A stretch of DNA of 64,000 nt, taken from Planomonospora_B alba (GTDB taxonomy: Bacteria; Actinomycetota; Actinomycetes; Streptosporangiales; Streptosporangiaceae). The stretch is from contig NZ_BAAAUT010000009.1 of assembly GCF_039534085.1 (NCBI RefSeq), positions 62,001-126,000 on the forward strand, read 5' to 3'. Positions 50,968 to 58,644 of the stretch are shown here, in pieces (the stretch's first letter is position 1; each line of letters begins with the position of its first letter). The position numbers were made by a program, and so were the translations under genes. The notes below the pieces were generated by a model that saw only the letters and a list, made by a program, of their open reading frames with translations, searched no databases and was not told the origin of the DNA.

Positions 50968-50994
50968 TGTCACAGGGGGGCGGCCCGCACCGTC
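50968..50994 (+). promoter_or_regulatory. ECF41-type sigma factor promoter
   Basis: TGTCACA (50968-50974), exactly 16 bp, then CGTC (50991-50994). This equals the published ECF41 consensus TGTCACA-N16-CGTC. The downstream gene is a carboxymuconolactone decarboxylase, one of the classic ECF41 targets. No ECF41 gene is in the window. Confidence 0.82.
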
Positions 50995-51033
50995 TCGGGG
51001 GTGTAGCCACTGACGACCACAGAGGAGCACACC

Positions 51034-51507
51034 ATGGACGCGCGACTGGACTACTTCACCTCCCCGACCGCCGGCAAGGTCCTCAAGCACTTCGTGTCGG
51101 CGGGCAGGGCGCTCAAGGACTCGCCGCTGCCGGCCGCCACGCAGGAGCTGGTGGCGCTGCGCGTGAGCCAGATCAACGGCTGCGCCGTCTGCATCGACAT
51201 GCACACCAAGGAGGCCGCCGTCGGCGGCGAGACCTCGGTGCGGCTGAACCTGGTGGCGGCGTGGCGGGAGGCCACGGTCTTCACCGAGGCCGAGCGCGCC
51301 GCGCTGGCGCTGGCGGAGGAGGGAACCCGGGTCGCGGACGCGGCCGGCGGGGTCGGCGACGAGGTGTGGGCACGCGCCGCCGAGCACTACGACGAGGAGC
51401 AGCTCACCGCGCTGGTGGTCCTGATCTCCTTCATGAACGCGGCGAACCGGCTGAACGTCATCGCCCGGCAGCCGGCCGGCGGCTACGAGCCCGGGCGGTT
51501 CCACTGA
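51034..51507 (+). CDS. Carboxymuconolactone decarboxylase (AhpD-like) family protein
   Basis: A 157-residue alkylhydroperoxidase-like protein. The redox motif CAVCIDMHTKEA (CxxCxxxH) lies near residue 51, preceded by ELVALRVSQINGC. The C-terminal half has VVLISFMNAANRLNVIARQP. These proteins act in peroxide reduction or as carboxymuconolactone decarboxylases; the CxxC points to a redox role. The ECF41-type promoter 40 bp upstream is a strong match. ACAGAGGAGCACACC gives a good ribosome-binding site before ATG 51034. Confidence 0.93.
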   Translation: MDARLDYFTSPTAGKVLKHFVSAGRALKDSPLPAATQELVALRVSQINGCAVCIDMHTKEAAVGGETSVRLNLVAAWREATVFTEAERAALALAEEGTRVADAAGGVGDEVWARAAEHYDEEQLTALVVLISFMNAANRLNVIARQPAGGYEPGRFH

Positions 51508-52074
51508 GCGGAGCCGGTGACCGGCCCGGGGCCAGGCATCGGGCCGGTCACCGGGTTCGGAGGCGTCCCTCCGGCCGTCCGGGTGGTCATCGGCGGATGC
51601 CCGCGCCGGTCGGTACGGCCGGCCGCGCGGGAGGGCTCCGAGGCGGCGGCCCGGCGCTTCGCCAGTGACGCGTGTCGCCATCATGAGGGCGGAGAAAGGC
51701 GGCCGTGGGAGATCCGCACCCGCGTGTATTTCGGAGATCACGCGAAACTTTCACGCCTCAATGTCCAGGCATGATTTATCGAGGAAGGCCATTGTCTAGG
51801 ATTAACGCACTCATTTGATCACCTTCACTTTTCGGGCATCGTTGACAACTTTCAAGGCCGGGCGAACACTGTCGCCATCGACGGACCCCACCCCTGTCGA
51901 TCCGGAGACCTGCCGCGGTCCGGTCCTCCGGGCGTCGGCCGCACGACGAGCGGCCGGCCTCCGCCGCGCCGTACGGCGCCTGCGTGCGGTGGTCGTCACT
52001 CCGGCCGCCGACGGTCCCGCAGGGCGCACCGTGCCGCCGGTCCCCGTCGGCCTTCACGAGGAGGAAGCACGCAC
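51508..52074. promoter_or_regulatory. 567-bp region with xylanase promoter elements
   Basis: TTGACA (51842-51847), 17 bp, AACACT (51865-51870) is a good candidate promoter, which would leave a 200-nt leader. GAAACTTTC at 51744-51752 is a short palindrome of the type reported near Streptomyces xylanase genes. 51715-51850 is clearly AT-richer than its surroundings. No gene is supported; a frame at 51517-51774 lacks a ribosome-binding site and family features. Confidence 0.45.
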
Positions 52075-53082
52075 ATGAACGACGTCCCCGCCCGCCCGGC
52101 AGGCCGCGGACGCGGCCGCGCCGGGCTGCTCTTCGGCCGTGCCTGCGCCGCGGTCGTGGCGCTGGTCGTGGCGTTGGCACCCGGCACCGCCAACGCGGCC
52201 CCCGTCACGTCCAACCAGACCGGCAACAACAACGGCTACTTCTACTCGTTCTGGACCGACAGTCCCGGGACGGTCTCCATGGAGCTGGGGTCCGGCGGCA
52301 ACTACAGCACCTCATGGCGCAACACCGGGAACTTCGTCGCCGGCAAGGGCTGGAGCACCGGCGGGCGCAGGAGCGTGAGCTACTCGGGCAGCTTCAACCC
52401 GTCCGGCAACGCGTACCTGACCCTCTACGGGTGGACGAGGAACCCGCTCGTGGAGTACTACATCGTCGACAACTGGGGCACCTACCGGCCCACGGGAACG
52501 TACAAGGGCACGGTCACCAGCGACGGCGGTACGTACGACATCTACGAGACGACGCGGACCAACGCCCCCTCCATCGAGGGCACCAGGACCTTCAAGCAGT
52601 ACTGGAGCGTCCGGCAGTCGAAGCGGACGGGCGGGACCATCACCTCCGGCAACCACTTCGACGCGTGGGCCCGCCACGGGATGAACCTGGGCAGCCACGA
52701 TTACATGATCATGGCGACGGAGGGATACCAGAGCAGCGGGAGCTCCAACATCACGGTGGGCGGCTCCTCCGGCGGCAACCCCGGGGGCGGCGATCCCGGC
52801 GGCAACCCCGGCGGCGGTGGCTGCACCGCGTCGCTGTCCGCGGGTCAGCAGTGGAGCGACCGGTACAACCTCAACGTCTCGGTCAGCGGTTCGAGCAACT
52901 GGACCGTGACCATGAACGTGCCGTCCCCGGCGAAGATCATCGCTACCTGGAACGTCAGCGCCTCCTACCCCAGCGCGCAGGTGCTGACCGCCAGACCCAA
53001 CGGCAGCGGCAACAACTGGGGTGTGACGATCCAGCACAACGGCAACTGGACCTGGCCGACGGTCTCCTGCAGCGCAGGCTGA
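52075..53082 (+). CDS. Secreted endo-1,4-beta-xylanase, GH11 with CBM2
   Basis: A 335-residue secreted xylanase. The twin-basic signal peptide (RGRGRAGLLFGRACAAVV, ending ANAAP) is followed by the GH11 jelly roll: NNNGYFYSFWTDSPGTVSM, the nucleophile Glu in PLVEYYIVDNWG near residue 128, and the acid/base Glu in ATEGYQSSG near 219. A Gly/Asp/Pro linker leads to a CBM2 domain with CTASLSAGQQWSDRYNLN, NGSGNNWGVTIQHNGNW and a closing SCSAG, with the usual disulfide pair and exposed Trp residues. GH11 cleaves xylan; CBM2 binds cellulose or xylan. AGGAGG lies well placed before ATG 52075. A hairpin follows. Confidence 0.96.
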   Translation: MNDVPARPAGRGRGRAGLLFGRACAAVVALVVALAPGTANAAPVTSNQTGNNNGYFYSFWTDSPGTVSMELGSGGNYSTSWRNTGNFVAGKGWSTGGRRSVSYSGSFNPSGNAYLTLYGWTRNPLVEYYIVDNWGTYRPTGTYKGTVTSDGGTYDIYETTRTNAPSIEGTRTFKQYWSVRQSKRTGGTITSGNHFDAWARHGMNLGSHDYMIMATEGYQSSGSSNITVGGSSGGNPGGGDPGGNPGGGGCTASLSAGQQWSDRYNLNVSVSGSSNWTVTMNVPSPAKIIATWNVSASYPSAQVLTARPNGSGNNWGVTIQHNGNWTWPTVSCSAG

Positions 53083-53105
53083 TCCCGGACCGGGACACCG
53101 CACCC

Positions 53106-53136
53106 GCGGCGCGGCGGCCCACGGCCGCCGCGCCGC
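53106..53136 (+). terminator. Xylanase gene terminator
   Basis: GCGGCGCGGCGGCC (53106-53119) and GGCCGCCGCGCCGC (53123-53136) form a perfect 14-bp stem with a CAC loop, 24 bp after the stop codon. Confidence 0.8.
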
Positions 53137-53188
53137 ACAGCCGCACAGCCGCACAGCCGCACAGCCGCACAGCCGCACAGCCGCACGG
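53133..53188. repeat. 8-bp microsatellite, seven copies
   Basis: CCGCACAG is repeated six times without change (53133-53180) plus one imperfect copy (CCGCACGG). It starts inside the right arm of the terminator. The gap 53083-53384 holds no gene. Confidence 0.92.
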
Positions 53189-53384
53189 CCACCGGCCGGT
53201 GGCCGTCTGCCGCGGACACCGCCGACACCACGGGCCGCGGGCCGGGAGGACGCGGCCCGTACGGTGGCCCGGCGGCACACGGGCGGCGACCGCGTGGCCC
53301 GCCGCTGCCTTCCGGTCCCTTTCCGGACGGCGGACGGTGGACGGCGGATGGCGGGTGTCGGTGCCGCCTGGGAGGATGCCGGGC

Positions 53385-53972
53385 ATGACCGGATCAGACC
53401 CGAAATCGGACCTCCACCGCTACCTGCGGAGCGCGCGCGAGGCCCTGCTGTGGAAACTCGACGGGCTCTCGGAGTACGACGTCCGCCGCCCCCTGACGCC
53501 GACCGGCACCAACCTGCTGGGGCTGGTCAAGCACGCGTCCGGTGTCGAGCTCGGCTACTTCGGCCTCGTCTTCGGACGTCCCGTCGAGGCGCCGCCCTGG
53601 TTCTCGGAGGAGGCCGAGCCCAACGCGGACATGTGGGCGACCGCAGACGAGACGCGCGAGGACATCGTCGGGTTCTACCGCCGGGTGCAGGCGCACGCGG
53701 ACGCGACGATCGAGGCGCTGGAGCTGGAGGCGGTCGGCCGTGTGCCGTGGTGGCCGGAGGGCCGCAACGAGGTGACGCTCCACCGGATCCTGGTCCACGT
53801 CGCCACCGAGCTCCACCGGCACGCCGGGCACGCCGACATCGTCCGGGAGCTCGTCGACGGGGCGGCCGGGCTGCAGCAGGGCAACGACAACCTGCCCGCG
53901 CAGGACCGGGCGTGGTGGGAGGGCTACCGGGAGCGGCTGGAGCGGGCGGCCCGGGAGGCCGCCGGGAGCTGA
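53385..53972 (+). CDS. DinB family protein (DUF664 type)
   Basis: A 195-residue helical-bundle protein. LHRYLRSAREALLWKLDGLS and the LVKHASGVELGYFG helix carry the first metal-ligand His; RILVHVATELHRHAGHADIVRE has the later paired His residues, giving the DinB-type three-His metal site. Many such proteins are mycothiol-dependent S-transferases, and this is likely, though not certain. ATG 53385 is preceded by GGGAGG; the long open frame extending upstream runs through the xylanase gene out of frame and is not coding. Confidence 0.92.
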   Translation: MTGSDPKSDLHRYLRSAREALLWKLDGLSEYDVRRPLTPTGTNLLGLVKHASGVELGYFGLVFGRPVEAPPWFSEEAEPNADMWATADETREDIVGFYRRVQAHADATIEALELEAVGRVPWWPEGRNEVTLHRILVHVATELHRHAGHADIVRELVDGAAGLQQGNDNLPAQDRAWWEGYRERLERAAREAAGS

Positions 53973-54010
53973 CGGGAGCCGCCCGGCGGCTCGGGCGCGT
54001 GGCGCGCCTG

Positions 54011-55327
54011 TCAGTCGAGTTCGCTGAGGGCCGTGATGACGTAGCGGTGGATGCGCTCCTCCACGGCCTGCGGGACCTTCGTGAACTGCAGGCCGATCTC
54101 CGCGGTGTCGTCGTGCGTCCTGCGGTGGACGACGGTGGCGCTCAGCGTCAGGGGCCGCCCGCCCGGCAGCGGGAGGTCGACCTCGACGAGGTCGCCCGTC
54201 GCGAGGGGGGTGTCCCGCCGGACGGAGCAGTGGGCGCCGGTCGTGCTCACGTCGACCAGGTGTGCGGGGTGGCCGCCGTCCGCCGTGTGGATCCGGGTCT
54301 TCCCGCTGATCGGCGCACGCGGCGCGTTGCGCCGTTCGAGCTGCTCGCTCAGGCGCGCCATGGTCGAGATCCGCCGCATCGCCCGGTCGAGGGACTCCTG
54401 GAGCAGGTGGACGCTGGAGCCCTGCCGCCGGGTGATGACGCCGACCTGCGAGGTCGCCTCGTCGAGGTCGCCGACGCCGCCGGTCATCTCGGTGAGCGCC
54501 CGCATCATGGCGCCGGCGTTCTCCTCCAGGGAGCGGACGACCGCGGTGATCTCGTCGGTCGAGCGGGTCGTCGCCGTGGCCAGCTCCTTGACCTCGTCGG
54601 CCACCACGCCGAACCCGCTGCCCGCCTCGCCCGCGTGGACGGCTTCGATCGTCGCGTTCAGCGCGAGCAGATGGGTCTGCGCGGCGACGCCCGAGATGAT
54701 CTGGGTCATCCCCTCCACCTTGCGCAGGCTCGCCTCCAGCTGCCCGATGGTGTCGCCGGCCAGGCGCCCCCGCTCGACGACGCGGTGGGTGACGGCGTCG
54801 GTCAGGCCGACCTGCTCGTCGATGGTGCCGGCGGTGACGCGCAGCTCCTCGGTCTTGTCGGCCACGACCCGCAGTTCCTCCATGACGGCCGAGATGCTGC
54901 TGTTGATCATCTTCTGGGCGCGCTCGCGAGCCTGCTGCTCGTTGAGCCGCCGCTCGGTGTACATGGCGTGCAGCTGCTCCTCCCGGGCGGCGGTGGCCTG
55001 GTCCAGCTCCGCCCGCTGGGCGGCGATCGTGCCGAGCATGCCGTCGACGACGCGGCCCAGCTCGTCCAGTTCGCCGCCGCGGCCGGAGCCGAGGCGCGCG
55101 TCGCGGTCACCGGAGGCGAGCACGGCCTCGACGGCCTGCCGGAACGACCGGACCCGCCGCCGTTCCCGCCGCTGCGCCAGGAGCACCGCCGCGCCGCCCA
55201 GCGGCACCGCCGCGATCGCGGCGAAGCGCTGCTGGCCGGCGAGGGCAAGGGCGAGGACGAGGATGCCGAGGAGCAGGACGGCGGGTCCCGCGAGAGGGAG
55301 GCCCGTCCGAGGGCGCGCGTGGTTCAC
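54011..55327 (-). CDS. Methyl-accepting chemotaxis-type protein with C-terminal PilZ domain
   Basis: A 438-residue protein: two adjacent membrane helices at the N-terminus (residues 10-50) with no extracellular sensor domain, a HAMP-like segment and coiled coil, the methyl-accepting signalling hairpin with LLALNATIEAVHAGEAGSG and FGVVADEVKELA, and a PilZ domain from about residue 345. The PilZ c-di-GMP motifs are present: RRNAPR (RxxxR) and DVSTTGAHCSV (D/NxSxxG). MCP-PilZ fusions link a second messenger to chemosensory output; no CheA or CheW gene is in the window. GTG 55327 is preceded by GATGAG; further upstream in-frame codons are possible. Confidence 0.88.
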   Translation of the reverse strand: MNHARPRTGLPLAGPAVLLLGILVLALALAGQQRFAAIAAVPLGGAAVLLAQRRERRRVRSFRQAVEAVLASGDRDARLGSGRGGELDELGRVVDGMLGTIAAQRAELDQATAAREEQLHAMYTERRLNEQQARERAQKMINSSISAVMEELRVVADKTEELRVTAGTIDEQVGLTDAVTHRVVERGRLAGDTIGQLEASLRKVEGMTQIISGVAAQTHLLALNATIEAVHAGEAGSGFGVVADEVKELATATTRSTDEITAVVRSLEENAGAMMRALTEMTGGVGDLDEATSQVGVITRRQGSSVHLLQESLDRAMRRISTMARLSEQLERRNAPRAPISGKTRIHTADGGHPAHLVDVSTTGAHCSVRRDTPLATGDLVEVDLPLPGGRPLTLSATVVHRRTHDDTAEIGLQFTKVPQAVEERIHRYVITALSELD

Positions 55328-55463
55328 AGGGGTCTCATCGGACGGCGCCGGCCGGTTTTTAGGCCGATTCCCGGTGTCGGTCGTCACCCGGCGCGGGCGC
55401 GCCGTCCGGTGCGTCCGCGCCGCCCGGTGCCGGCGGGGCCGTTCCGCGCGCGCGCCGCCCGTA

Positions 55464-55510
55464 CGGCCCTGCCGTGCCGCGTGCGCACGCCGCCCGGTAC
55501 GGCAGGGCCG
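55464..55510. repeat. 12-bp inverted repeat in the MCP/DsbA divergent region
   Basis: CGGCCCTGCCGT (55464-55475) and ACGGCAGGGCCG (55499-55510) with a 23-nt spacer lie between two divergent genes. The rest of 55328-55625 shows nothing else. Confidence 0.6.
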
Positions 55511-55625
55511 CACCACCGGGTGCCGCGGGGGACGGGTGGTCCCGTTGGTACGGTGTTCCGGCCCGCCGAGGAAGGCGGTCCGCCGGGGAAGGCCGCCCGG
55601 CGGCAAGGACGTGGAGAGCAGGAGC

Positions 55626-56252
55626 ATGATGGCACCGTCGCAGGAAGCCGGGCGCCCCCGGGTGGACTTCTACTTCGACCCCGCCTGCCCGTTCGCGTGG
55701 ATCACGTCGCGGTGGATCCTCGAGGTCGAGCGGGTCCGCGACATCGACCTGCACTTCCGGGTGATGAGCCTTTCGGTGCTCAACGAGCACCGCGAGCTGG
55801 AGGAGTGGTACCGGGAGTTCTGCGACCGGGCGTGGGGGCCGGTCCGCGTGGCGATCGCCGCCGCGCAGAAGCACGGCGACGAGGTGCTGCGGGACCTCTA
55901 CACCGCGATGGGGACGAGGATCCACAACCAGAAGAACAAGGACTTCGCGGCGGTCGTCGCCGAGTCCCTGGAGGAGCTCGGGCTGCCGGCCTCGCTCGCC
56001 GGGGCGGCCGGCGTCACCGACTACGACGAGGCGCTGCGCGAGAGCCACCGCAGGGGCATGGAGCCGGTGGGCGACGAGGTCGGCACCCCGACGATCCACA
56101 TCGACGAGGTCGCCTTCTTCGGGCCCGTCCTGTCGGCCATCCCCCGGGGCGAGCAGGCCGGCCGGCTGTTCGACGCGGCGCGGGAGCTGGCCGCGTACCC
56201 GAAGTTCTTCGAGCTGAAGCGGACCAGGACGGGCGGGCTCGACTTCGACTGA
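55626..56252 (+). CDS. DsbA-like protein of the mycothiol-dependent nitroreductase group
   Basis: A 208-residue thioredoxin-fold protein with a helical insertion. It starts VDFYFDPACPFAWITSRW; the active site is CPFAW, with only one Cys where CPxC would be expected. FRVMSLSVLNEHRELEEW, YTAMGTRIHNQKNKDF and VGTPTIHIDEVAFFGPVLS (cis-Pro loop and central strand) match the actinobacterial family that includes mycobacterial Rv2466c. A monothiol site suggests mycothiol-dependent glutaredoxin-like or nitroreductase chemistry; inference. ATG 55626 or 55629, behind GGAGAGCAGG. Confidence 0.88.
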   Translation: MMAPSQEAGRPRVDFYFDPACPFAWITSRWILEVERVRDIDLHFRVMSLSVLNEHRELEEWYREFCDRAWGPVRVAIAAAQKHGDEVLRDLYTAMGTRIHNQKNKDFAAVVAESLEELGLPASLAGAAGVTDYDEALRESHRRGMEPVGDEVGTPTIHIDEVAFFGPVLSAIPRGEQAGRLFDAARELAAYPKFFELKRTRTGGLDFD

Positions 56253-56389
56253 CCCGCCGATCCACCAACCCACGGAGTCACCGACACCACTGACCTACCG
56301 AGTCACCGAGTCACCGAGCCGCGGCACCGGTGCCGGTGCCGCGGCGGAGCCCGCGGGCGTCCCCGGCCGGAGCGGCCCGCCCCGGCCGG

Positions 56390-57949
56390 TCACCTCTCCA
56401 TGATGTCGGTCAGCGGCAGCGGCCGGTTCAGGTTGGGCGGGGCGTTCCACTTCTGCAGTTCGGAGCCGTCGCAGACGGCCACCTTCGCCTTGCTGGTGCC
56501 GTCGCTGTGCGTGTCGGGCTTGAGCGCGTCCAGGTCCGTCGGGGTCAGGCAGTTCCCGTAGCCGTCCATGATGCGGTAGCTGGTGGTGTAGTCGCCGGTG
56601 TCGCCGTACACGGTCCAGGTGAGGTTCTCCGGGAGCCAGCCGGTGGCGTTGCAGGCGGTCAGCGTGACGTACTGGTTGGCCGCGGTGGAGCCGGGGCTGC
56701 GCAGGCAGTACCCGGCTCTGCTGTCGTTGACGGTGCGGATGCGGCCGGTGGCGCTGGCCTCGGGCGCGGCGACCTCGGGGAACGACCACTTCTGGTTCCA
56801 GCGGACGTTTCCGTCGGGTGCCTGCTTGCAGAACCAGACGATCATGTATGCCTTGGTGACCTGGAAGTCCGTGACGTCCAGGCACCGGCTGAACTGCTCG
56901 AAGTTCACGAGCTGCCCGGTGGCGCGGCCCGCCATGCCCGTGCCGACGCCGGTCTCCGGGCGGAAGACCTGCTTGTTGAGCGTGCCGCCGCAGGAGCCCA
57001 GCACGACGGGGCTCCCGGCCGAGCCGGGGTTCTTCACGTTGAAGCAGAGGCCGTTCACGGCGACGCCGTTGCTCGTGCCCTGGAAGTTGGAGTTGTCGTT
57101 GAGGCTCCACTGCTGCCGCGGGGTGCGGTTCTCGCAGGGCCGGAACTCCACGGCGGCGCCGCTCTTCTGCGGCCAGCCCGCATCGAGGCACTTGCCCAGC
57201 GGGGCGTCGCCGTCGGGGTCCTCGGAGCCGACCAGCTTGAGGCTCAGGTCCTCGGTGTAGGCGAAGCGCTGCTCACCGGCGCCGGTCCGGCACGGCCGCA
57301 TCAGCAGGTCGGCGCCGCTCGTGGGCGAGGCGTCGGGACCGGCGTCCATGCACAGCTGGGAGACGGTGGGCTGGGCGACGGGGATCGCCCCTCCGACGAT
57401 GTTGGCGTTGGTGGTCTGGAACGCGTACGTCGCCTCGATCGTCCGGGTCCCCTCGGTGCCGGGGCCGAAGGCGCCGTCCGGCGCCTCGGTGCCGGTGGAG
57501 GAGAGCAGCGCGGTGGACGGCACGTCCAGCGGGGCGCAGCCCATCTCGGCGCCGTCGGCGTTTTTGTAGGTGATGCTCACCCGGTAGCGCGGGGAGCCCG
57601 CGCCGTCCTCCGGCAGGACGCCGGAGAGCTCGCACCCCGGCAGCATCTCCACCAGGCCGTTGCCCTCGGCGTCCGCGGCGGCGCGGATCTGCCCGAGCGC
57701 GACGTCGATGCCGCTCTGCGCGGCGTGCAGCGCGCGGACGCGCTCCGAGACGTCCCGGGTGGCGGACATCTGGCCGAGCACCACCGGCACCAGCAGCGCG
57801 CTCAGCGAGACGCCGACCAGGGTGAGCAGCAGGGCCAGGGGCATCGACCCCCGGTCGGAACCCGGGCCGGAGGTCCGGGCGGAGGTCCGGCCGCGGGCTC
57901 CGGCGGGAGCGTTCCACGGCCGGCGGCCGCGCATCGGCGTGCGGATCAC
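56390..57949 (-). CDS. PilX-like minor pilin with C-terminal ricin-type lectin repeats
   Basis: A 519-residue protein, last of three minor-pilin genes. The N-terminus has a basic leader and GSMPLALLLTLVGVSLSALL, like PilX-type pilins; Glu5 is missing. After about residue 190 come ricin-B (beta-trefoil) repeats: QQWSLND, NQKWSFPE and LQKWNAPP are QxW motifs, with CxxVxxxG-like Cys pairs (CLDAGWPQ, CFNVKNP, CLDVTDF, CLRSPG, CLTPTDL). The lectin module would face outward if this pilin sits at the pilus tip. The start GTG 57949 overlaps the preceding gene's stop. Confidence 0.85.
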   Translation of the reverse strand: MIRTPMRGRRPWNAPAGARGRTSARTSGPGSDRGSMPLALLLTLVGVSLSALLVPVVLGQMSATRDVSERVRALHAAQSGIDVALGQIRAAADAEGNGLVEMLPGCELSGVLPEDGAGSPRYRVSITYKNADGAEMGCAPLDVPSTALLSSTGTEAPDGAFGPGTEGTRTIEATYAFQTTNANIVGGAIPVAQPTVSQLCMDAGPDASPTSGADLLMRPCRTGAGEQRFAYTEDLSLKLVGSEDPDGDAPLGKCLDAGWPQKSGAAVEFRPCENRTPRQQWSLNDNSNFQGTSNGVAVNGLCFNVKNPGSAGSPVVLGSCGGTLNKQVFRPETGVGTGMAGRATGQLVNFEQFSRCLDVTDFQVTKAYMIVWFCKQAPDGNVRWNQKWSFPEVAAPEASATGRIRTVNDSRAGYCLRSPGSTAANQYVTLTACNATGWLPENLTWTVYGDTGDYTTSYRIMDGYGNCLTPTDLDALKPDTHSDGTSKAKVAVCDGSELQKWNAPPNLNRPLPLTDIMER

Positions 57950-58644
57950 GACGGTCTCCCTTCGGAGCAGACGTTGCGGGCGGGGGTCTCCCTGGAGGTG
58001 TTCAGGGCGGTGAAGGCGACATCGAGGTTCGCGGTGCCGGCGTTCTCCGCGGTGCCGACGCGGGCGGTCAGGTGCAGCTCCAGCCGCTGGAAGTCGGGGG
58101 TGAAGTCGGCGCCGACGGACCCGCCGCCGTCGCGGACCGGCGTGGACCCGGCCCGCTGCAGGACGAAGGGGGGCTTCGCCGTACCGGAGGGGGGCTGTAC
58201 GGCGAGGCCGTCGGTCACGATGGACGAGGCCAGCGTCTCACCCGGCGCGCCCTCCGCGGGCGGGGAGCCCGGCGTCCAGCGCACCAGTTGCAGGACGCCC
58301 CGGCCGAGGTCCAGCCGGAGCTGCCTGCACTGGGGCCGGCCGGTGGCCGGGTCCTCGGCGGTGAACTCCACGTACCGGCGGCCCCGGACCGGGGCGCTCG
58401 GCTCGGAGATCCAGGACGCGTAGCGGATCTCCTTGTCCAGCCGCTGGAAGGCGACCTGCAGCTGGGACTGGGCCGACGCCACCGACTCGGTGGTGCTGAC
58501 GGCGCGGTAGACCTGCAGGACGCCGGCCGTGAAGACCGCCATCAGCACGCCCAGGACACCGAGGGACACCACGACCTCGATCAGCGAGATCCCGTCGTCC
58601 CCGGCGGGGCGGGCCCGCCGGGGGAGCGGCCGGTCGCTCGTCAC
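57946..58644 (-). CDS. Type IV minor pilin (PilW-like)
   Basis: A 232-residue prepilin. The cleavage site is G/ISLIEVVVSLGVLGVLM, with Glu5 present, near residue 18 after a short basic leader; the rest is a globular domain with VAFQRLDKEIRYASWISEP, typical of minor pilins. It is coupled to both neighbours by GTGA overlaps. Likely helps initiate pilus assembly at the tip. Confidence 0.9.
   Translation of the reverse strand: MTSDRPLPRRARPAGDDGISLIEVVVSLGVLGVLMAVFTAGVLQVYRAVSTTESVASAQSQLQVAFQRLDKEIRYASWISEPSAPVRGRRYVEFTAEDPATGRPQCRQLRLDLGRGVLQLVRWTPGSPPAEGAPGETLASSIVTDGLAVQPPSGTAKPPFVLQRAGSTPVRDGGGSVGADFTPDFQRLELHLTARVGTAENAGTANLDVAFTALNTSRETPARNVCSEGRPS

Larger units (their letters stand above)
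50733..51033. other. MerR/decarboxylase divergent region
   Basis: A 301-bp region with a MerR-type palindrome at 50748-50764 and an ECF41-type promoter at 50968-50994. No gene is supported; open frames here overlap both sites. Confidence 0.6.

Noticed and set aside
51517..51774. 85-codon frame after the decarboxylase
   Set aside because: No ribosome-binding site, no family pattern, Arg/Gly-rich composition.
47316..52000. att site pair from the tRNA-Arg 3' end
   Set aside because: I found no second copy of the tRNA 3' end in the following 4.5 kb and no integrase gene.
53133..53188. CCGCACAG repeats as a CRISPR or iteron array
   Set aside because: Units are only 8 bp and directly adjacent, so it is a microsatellite.
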